From assembly GCA_963457665.1 (NCBI GenBank), contig OY735212.1, forward strand, positions 6,352,237 to 6,416,236: 64,000 bases of DNA, written 5' to 3'. Under the pieces are notes generated by a model. It was not told the DNA's origin, did no database searches, and was given only the letters and a program-made list of their open reading frames with translations. The stretch is from Thysanoteuthis rhombus (taxonomy: Eukaryota; Mollusca; Cephalopoda; Oegopsida; Thysanoteuthidae). Within the stretch, counting starts at the first letter, position 1. Every line of letters begins with the position of its first letter. Both the position numbers and the translations under genes were made by a program. Below, piece by piece: positions 59,145-64,000 of this stretch.

Positions 59145-59151
<7 letters not shown>

Positions 59152-59447
59152 TCGCTACTTTTGGTCAGATTGTTTAATTTATCTTTATATAAACAAAATA
59201 CTATAGAATGTATATTAATGATTCATCTAACAAATAGTGAAGCGCGCACGACGTGAAAGTTGAACAAGCCGATGGAAAATGCTAAAAGACATTATTCACG
59301 TTACTGATTTTAGCCCACCTCGCCAAGTAAAAACAAAACCCCGGGACCATTTTATATCTAACTTGCCCATCACTTGTCTATGATTAAACGATAGCGTCAA
59401 AAATCTGAAGTCAGACAAAAAAAGAATTACTATCGAACTGACCCTTT

Positions 59448-59637
59448 AATTTGTGTCCAGCAGCACTCGCGCTTGTTTTATTTTTTTTAAACAAACTTTT
59501 TGTGATATCAGTGCAGCGAAAGACAAAGGTAACTTATTAATAGATTACCCCTTTCCCAATTATCTTTTTTTCCCACACAGCATTGCATGTTGCCAAAATG
59601 TTGTCACGTGACAGTTCCTATTGAATGACTAACAAGA
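59448..59637 (+). repeat. Rep1, 3' half
   Basis: TTTGTGTCCAGCAGCACTCG, ACAGCATTGCATGTTGCCAA and TTCCTATTGAATGACTAAC. Confidence 0.7.
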
Positions 59638-59830
59638 TATGCAAATCAATTATTTAAGCGATTTTCTTTTCAATAACTAAGAATCGTTGGAATCACATGA
59701 CCGTCGAAAGCTGATTGGTGCTTTGTCGTTCGTAGACTCTAGCTAGAGCAATAAGAGACCAATAAATTTAATAGGATAAAGCCTCTCTAATACGCACACT
59801 CTTGGTCATTCCCCTGTCATTTGCGTGCAG

Positions 59831-60033
59831 TAACATTTCACATCGGTTTATTTAGTGAGCAAGACATTTACGCAAGATGAGGTCGATTGGATTCCCAGCT
59901 TTTATTGCTTGTCTCTTGATTCCGAGCGGAAGAGATCCGATCGCTATTGAGCCGTGCCCCTATAATCATTTCCAAACGGGAAAACATCAAGTGCAGATTG
60001 TATCGACTGGATTTACGACAGTCTGTCGCAAAA
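59831..60033 (+). other. Candidate second exon (5' UTR plus coding start)
   Basis: The acceptor is CATTTGCGTGCAG ending at 59830, behind a pyrimidine-rich stretch, with a CTAAT branch-point match at 59787-59791 (branch A about 40 nt upstream). The donor is proposed at CGCAAAA|GTGAGG (GT at 60034-60035), imperfect at the last exon base. A SINE begins right after it, fitting an intron. Alternatively GATAAA at 59775 and TCATTCC at 59806 form a second promoter, and this is a first exon. Confidence 0.4.
59877..60033 (+). CDS. N-terminal exon of an unrecognised secreted protein
   Basis: It starts with ATG in a CGCAAGATGA context. The first 18 residues, MRSIGFPAFIACLLIPSG, have a basic residue, a hydrophobic core and a small residue near the end, as in a secretory signal peptide. 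The remaining exon residues (RDPIAIEPCPYNHFQT and HQVQIVSTGFTTVCRK) contain two cysteines. The coding part is 157 nt, so the intron would be phase 1, as is common after signal-peptide exons. The open frame continues to 60135, but from about 60036 it is SINE sequence and is excluded. Composition is rich in CpG compared with its AT-rich flanks. I do not recognise the family; downstream exons were not identified and may lie beyond the window. Confidence 0.4.
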
Positions 60034-60035
60034 GT

Positions 60036-60363
60036 GAGGTGCGAACCGCACGAGTGGATGAACACAGGATGGGGAATGGATTAGGCGAGCCAGTGTTTGA
60101 ATTCGGGCTGAGAAAGTTTGCGTTCAATTCTCACTAAGCCCTTGGGAAAGGCATGGATTAATCCCCCCTCCATACCAGCTATAAGTAAATAGTAAAGCAG
60201 ACTGGGTTTATCGGCTTTGATTAGCAATCAGTCGAAGAAAAAGTCAAATCTGAATTCTACAGGAAAATAAAATTTGACTTTGTATATATTATCTGGGAAA
60301 GCTAGTAAAGAAAGTATTCCCACAAACACCAGCTCCTGTTAACTTGTGATATATATATATATA
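60036..60363 (+). repeat. tRNA-derived SINE (family B) with (TA)n tail
   Basis: The head ACAGGATGGGGAATGGATTA...GCCAGTGTTTGAATTC aligns with 47745-48002. The body has CCTTGGGAAAGGCATGGATT, CAATCAGTCGAAGAAAAAG and TATTATCTGGGAAAGCTAGT. It ends at (TA)7. Confidence 0.7.
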
Positions 60364-60429
60364 GAGAGACAAAATATTTATAAATGCATTATTTTCATTT
60401 GAACCAACGTCAATTTTTTTTTTCTTTTA

Positions 60430-60612
60430 TAAATAAGTGTTCAAACTCTGGTTGGGAATGTGTGCGTTCAATTCTCACCATCTCCTTAGGAATAGCATGA
60501 ATTCATATCTTTTTCCCGCCAGCTATGGGTGAATAGTAGATAAGACTTGGCTTGTCAACCTTGGTTGGCAACCAGTCGAGGAGAAAGGGAAAATCTGAAT
60601 TAAAATTAATCG
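60430..60612 (+). repeat. SINE family B, second copy (headless 3')
   Basis: GTGTGCGTTCAATTCTCACC, CAGCTATGGGTGAATAGTAG and GGCAACCAGTCGAGGAGAAA repeat the middle of the 60036 copy at better preservation, without the 3' end. Confidence 0.65.
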
Positions 60613-60774
60613 AAAGAGGGATCAGCTCTGTCAGGCACTCTCCTAACACAACCATAATGAAATCCTCCGTGGTACTCCACCTGGGTTAAGGGATCAGTAA
60701 TTATAAAATTACAGAATACTGCTGTTCCTCTTGCAGGGGGAGACTCTAGGGGGAGAGAGAAATACTTATTAGAT

Positions 60775-61110
60775 ACTGTCAACAAACACTGTTTGCATCA
60801 AAATAGGTTTCTTCAGTTTTCAAATGATTCTTCTAGGCTTGCTATGTGTCGTAAGTATGGTCCACATAAATGGAGCTACAGGGATGAAAATCCAAGCATT
60901 TACTTATGTTTTTTAAAAATAGAATTTCATGCTGTATTAGTTTCTCAGTTCGTCCAGTGTTTTTTGCTTGTTCATTAATTTTCTTGAAAATTAACTTTTT
61001 AATGCCCTAACAAACGGCGAGAGTAGTAACTTGTCTATTGATCATCCCCTTTTCAATTTATCAATTGATCACCCATAACACGGCATGCGGCCAAAAGACG
61101 TTAATCAAAT
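60775..61110 (+). repeat. Rep1 copy, internally shortened
   Basis: TTAGATACTGTCAACAAACA through AAATAGGTTTCTTCAGTTTT and AATGGAGCTACAGGGATG to CACGGCATGCGGCCAAAAGA. It lacks the final TGACTAACCAG. Confidence 0.7.
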
Positions 61111-61246
61111 TAGATTTTAAGTCCCCATCCCCCTAAAACAAATATAAACAAAATACAAGGACCATTTAAACCTTACCCTCTATCACTGTCTATGATTGAG
61201 CAACGGTAGCTTCAATATTTGTTCAACTAAAAATAAATGCCTTTAA

Positions 61247-61536
61247 CTATTTGGGGATTTGCGACCATTAGGCTCAGTGTCAAGTCACTCTTTTTGCATT
61301 ATGAATATCATAATTATTTGCAAAGGAGGGGAAACTACTCGGTAAATATTATTTTTATAAAGATGAAAAAGGAACCTCAGTTTTTTACCTTTTTAGAGGT
61401 AAAAAAAAATGAGGTGCCTTTTTCATCTCTATAAAAAATATTTACCGAGTAGTTTCCCCTCCTTTGCGAATAATTGATATTCATTACACAAAAAGAGTAT
61501 ATTTCTCCACACTTTATCCCAACTCCCCAAAATAGT
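61247..61536. mobile_element. 290-bp foldback element (long hairpin)
   Basis: Arms of about 135 bp face each other around a short loop near 61393. CAAAGGAGGGGAAACTACTC, then GGTAAATATT and GATGAAAAAGG occur in both arms in inverse orientation. The outer ends CTATTTGGGGA and TCCCCAAAATAG also pair. No ORF. The interval to 62200 beyond it has nothing recognisable. Confidence 0.85.
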
Positions 61537-62209
61537 GTGCTCAGAATCTGGAAGGCTAGAAATCAATTCTAAAAAAAGAGTTATCAGAAAATGAGGCCCA
61601 GAAAAAAAACAAAACATTGCAAATATTTATGAATACAAATAAAATGCTTGCATTCCCAGTCAATAACCGTAATTTCAACATTTGAAATCATGTAAAACAA
61701 TATCATCGAACGATATGGTCAGAATGAATTCTGTTAATGACATCCTGGCATTTTCCACTGTAAAACATCTAAAAGCATCTAGTCTTCAGAATCAGGTTGT
61801 TATTGATAAACCCGTCAAAATAGAGCCACAAAAGGTTAAATCTCTTTAGAATGGGTCTAGAGAAGTAATTAAAATTTCCAAGGCTGTAGACAGTGTGGTA
61901 TGACCAGGTGCGCTGAAGCACAACACGGGCGTACATAGGAAGAGGATTGAACCCTTCATCACTTTTGATGGCTATGGTTGTTCAATAGTCAAATTTGATC
62001 AGATACAACAATTAACATTCAAGATATTTCCATTGTTTTTAGAGCCATGCCAACAATTCATTGCTAGATAAATTGATAAGATGTAAAGGTCTAAATTCAG
62101 TCCTTTGCTTTGAAGGTAGCATTTATCCACCCAAGTGAATCTAGGTAACCCTCAATGATAATGAAAAAAAATTTGCCAACCCGTGAGAGATCTATGGATG
62201 TCAACAATT

Positions 62210-62460
62210 CAAACCAGATTTGAATAGGCTCAAAGCATTCATGAGAAAGAAAGGATAGAGAATGAGTGAAAGTCTTTTCACGTCGCGTCATACGATTCTT
62301 TAAAAAAATCTATTCAAGAAGTAAAAAAAGGAACATAAGGGAAAGTGGTCGTAATTCAAGAAAGTAAAACATTTTTGGTATCTCGTATTGTAAGCGTAGT
62401 TATGACCTTTAACTTGTTGGGAACACAAATAGTAGTAAACTTCTAGGATACAAACGAAAA
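62210..62460 (+). repeat. Dispersed repeat family C, copy 3
   Basis: ACCAGATTTGAATAGGCTCA, GAGAAAGAAAGGATAGAGAA, TTTTCACGTCGCGTCATACG and GGGAACACAAATAGTAGTAA, as at 30330. Confidence 0.6.
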
Positions 62461-63606
62461 AGTAACAGGTCTCTAGAAAACCAGTCAATGTCTATTTTCC
62501 GTCAATGTTTAAATCTCTAAATAACTTAACATACTTTCTTTCATCAACTGGAAAGTTTTATCAAAGAAACAAATATTGCCAGATGTTGCAAAAAATTTTG
62601 TAAACAACGTTACAGGTTTTGAACAATTTCTTCCTCTTGTATAACTGATAGAATTTTGAAAGAACTTTGAATACAAGGTTTCACTAAAACCGTAGAAACC
62701 TTTTCTGTTACACATTCTAGTAAAGTCTGCATACTGTGAATTATTTCCTGATGACTAGTTGAATCTTCTTGAAATTCACGGATAAGTATGAGTTTTAAAT
62801 GGTGGGTAAAATATTTCAGTTAGAAAAATTACCTTCAAATGGAAGAATCCATTTTTAGAGAACCAAGAAAATCACTGTTTGATAACTGAGTAGATTGTAG
62901 TATCCTACATATATTAGGATATTTTAAAACTATCAGTGCTTAATAGTGAACAAAAATAAACTATTAAGATCTTCACGTTTTATGAAGGTTGGGACTTTAA
63001 ATAAAGGCCTCTGACAGGAATTTTATATCGTGGCGTCAATTTGCTTTCACCCAACCTCACTGCACAAACGCCCATGTCCTTTAGCGATCCTGTTTTCATC
63101 TGCTGTAATCCCTTTAGCTAACCGATAAATGATAGAGCCGGTCTGTTTTGTTAATGAACATGCCGTATCGTCTTAGGAGATTCCATGCACATCTCTACCC
63201 ATGAAACTCTCGCTTCCACCTGGATCTCTGGGCCCCGGTGCAATGCACTGACTGCAGCCCCCTCCTCCAATCCTTTCGAGGCCCTGTCATAGGTTATCAG
63301 ATAATCATATTTAATCACCTGTCCGTGATGAGATCTAGTGAAAATGGACTAGAGATATTCACGAGCTCAAGTCTGGAGATGCCGGAGGAGCAACTGTAAA
63401 CCCGATTCTGATGCGCTACAAGCGAAGGAAACCCGTTATCACGGTGAATCTGATACGATAATAAACCCTTCATAGCAAAATACAGATTCTCTGATTTGTA
63501 ATGCTCTGTCCATTGTGGCAATATCTCATTGCTATCTTCATAGTAGGAACATGCAAAAGATATTGATATTCTAAAGGTATACATATAAGTAAATACATTT
63601 TTTGAA
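62461..63606. other. Unannotated interval
   Basis: Short frames (62509, 63315 minus) have no domain or splice support. 63180-63300 is G+C-richer (TCCACCTGGATCTCTGGGCC) and unrecognised. Confidence 0.35.
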
Positions 63607-64000
63607 AACTGTCAACCGAAACTGTCAACATTGGTTTCTTTAGTTTCTAAGCGGGTCTGACAAGCAATGTATGTATCGCACGTAAAACTCGCGCCAATGG
63701 GGTTAGCTGAAAATTTGCTCCTTACATTTTGGACCCCCCCCCCAAAAAAAACAAACGCATTTTCGATTTTTGCTGCCCCTCTTCTTGATGGATTTTAAGA
63801 GGGTGGAGGGGATTCGATTTTCAATGAAATCTTCAATGAAAGCATTTCAGACTTTGTTAGTGATCAATGCCTAAGAAAAAAGGCAAGAAAGTAACTTATT
63901 CATTGATCACCTCTTTTTATCATTTTTTTTCAATTCGTCACCCCTCAACACAGAATGCTGCAGAAGACTTTGATCACATGGTGGTTTCTATTGAGTGACT
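63607..64000 (+). repeat. Rep1, near full-length copy, cut by window end
   Basis: GAAAACTGTCAACCGAAACT, TTGGTTTCTTTAGTTTCTAA, CAATGGGGTTAGCTG, a C9 run, GTTAGTGATCAATGCC and TTTCTATTGAGTGACT at the last bases. Confidence 0.75.

Overview
This is a gene-poor, AT-rich (I estimate roughly one third G+C) piece of animal nuclear DNA. There are no bacterial-type genes, operons, rRNA genes or CRISPR arrays. Long (TA)n, (ATT)n and (GAT)n microsatellites, degenerate non-LTR retrotransposons, tRNA-headed SINEs, Tc1/pogo/hAT-type DNA-transposon relics and short inverted-repeat elements ending in GGGAGATAAC or ATTACCTCCC motifs fill most of it. The GGGAGATAAC motif and the SINE and LINE types fit a mollusc or other lophotrochozoan best. 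That placement rests on my recollection of such genomes and not on a search.

Layout. 0-7 kb: a degenerate ~130-bp tandem array, the first copy of a dominant unclassified repeat (called Rep1 here), and a 5'-truncated R2-type retrotransposon with an intact 332-residue C-terminal ORF (minus strand). 7-17 kb: LINE tails, a decayed RTE-like reverse transcriptase, a dead Tc1-like transposase, a possible Penelope-like tail and a 1-kb 56-bp minisatellite. 17-30 kb: a polypurine tract, TA arrays, a candidate terminal exon of a small secreted protein with a 5 x 73-bp repeat in its 3' region, three MITEs and a 44-bp minisatellite. 30-45 kb: LINE tails, SINEs (one inside an inverted duplication nested in Rep1), a pogo-like MITE and clustered Rep1 copies. 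45-57 kb: an inverted-repeat element with promoter-like sequence, a second, internally deleted R2-type element, a hAT-like MITE and a strange 1.4-kb degenerate T-rich array. 57-64 kb: the best gene candidate, namely a CCAAT/TATA/initiator promoter, a non-coding first exon with a consensus splice donor, and about 2.3 kb downstream a splice acceptor plus an ATG-initiated exon encoding a signal peptide. A 290-bp foldback element and more Rep1 follow.

How it fits together. Rep1 contributes 18 pieces and served as a landing site for later SINE and LINE insertions. Several microsatellites sit at the 3' ends of retroelements: (GAT)n with the RTE-like LINE, (ATT)n with the R2-type element, and (TA)n with SINEs. 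They are therefore probably retroposition tails. Only two short coding candidates (about 23.2 kb and 59.9 kb) look gene-like, and both need RNA evidence. Nothing in the window shows a multi-gene pathway.
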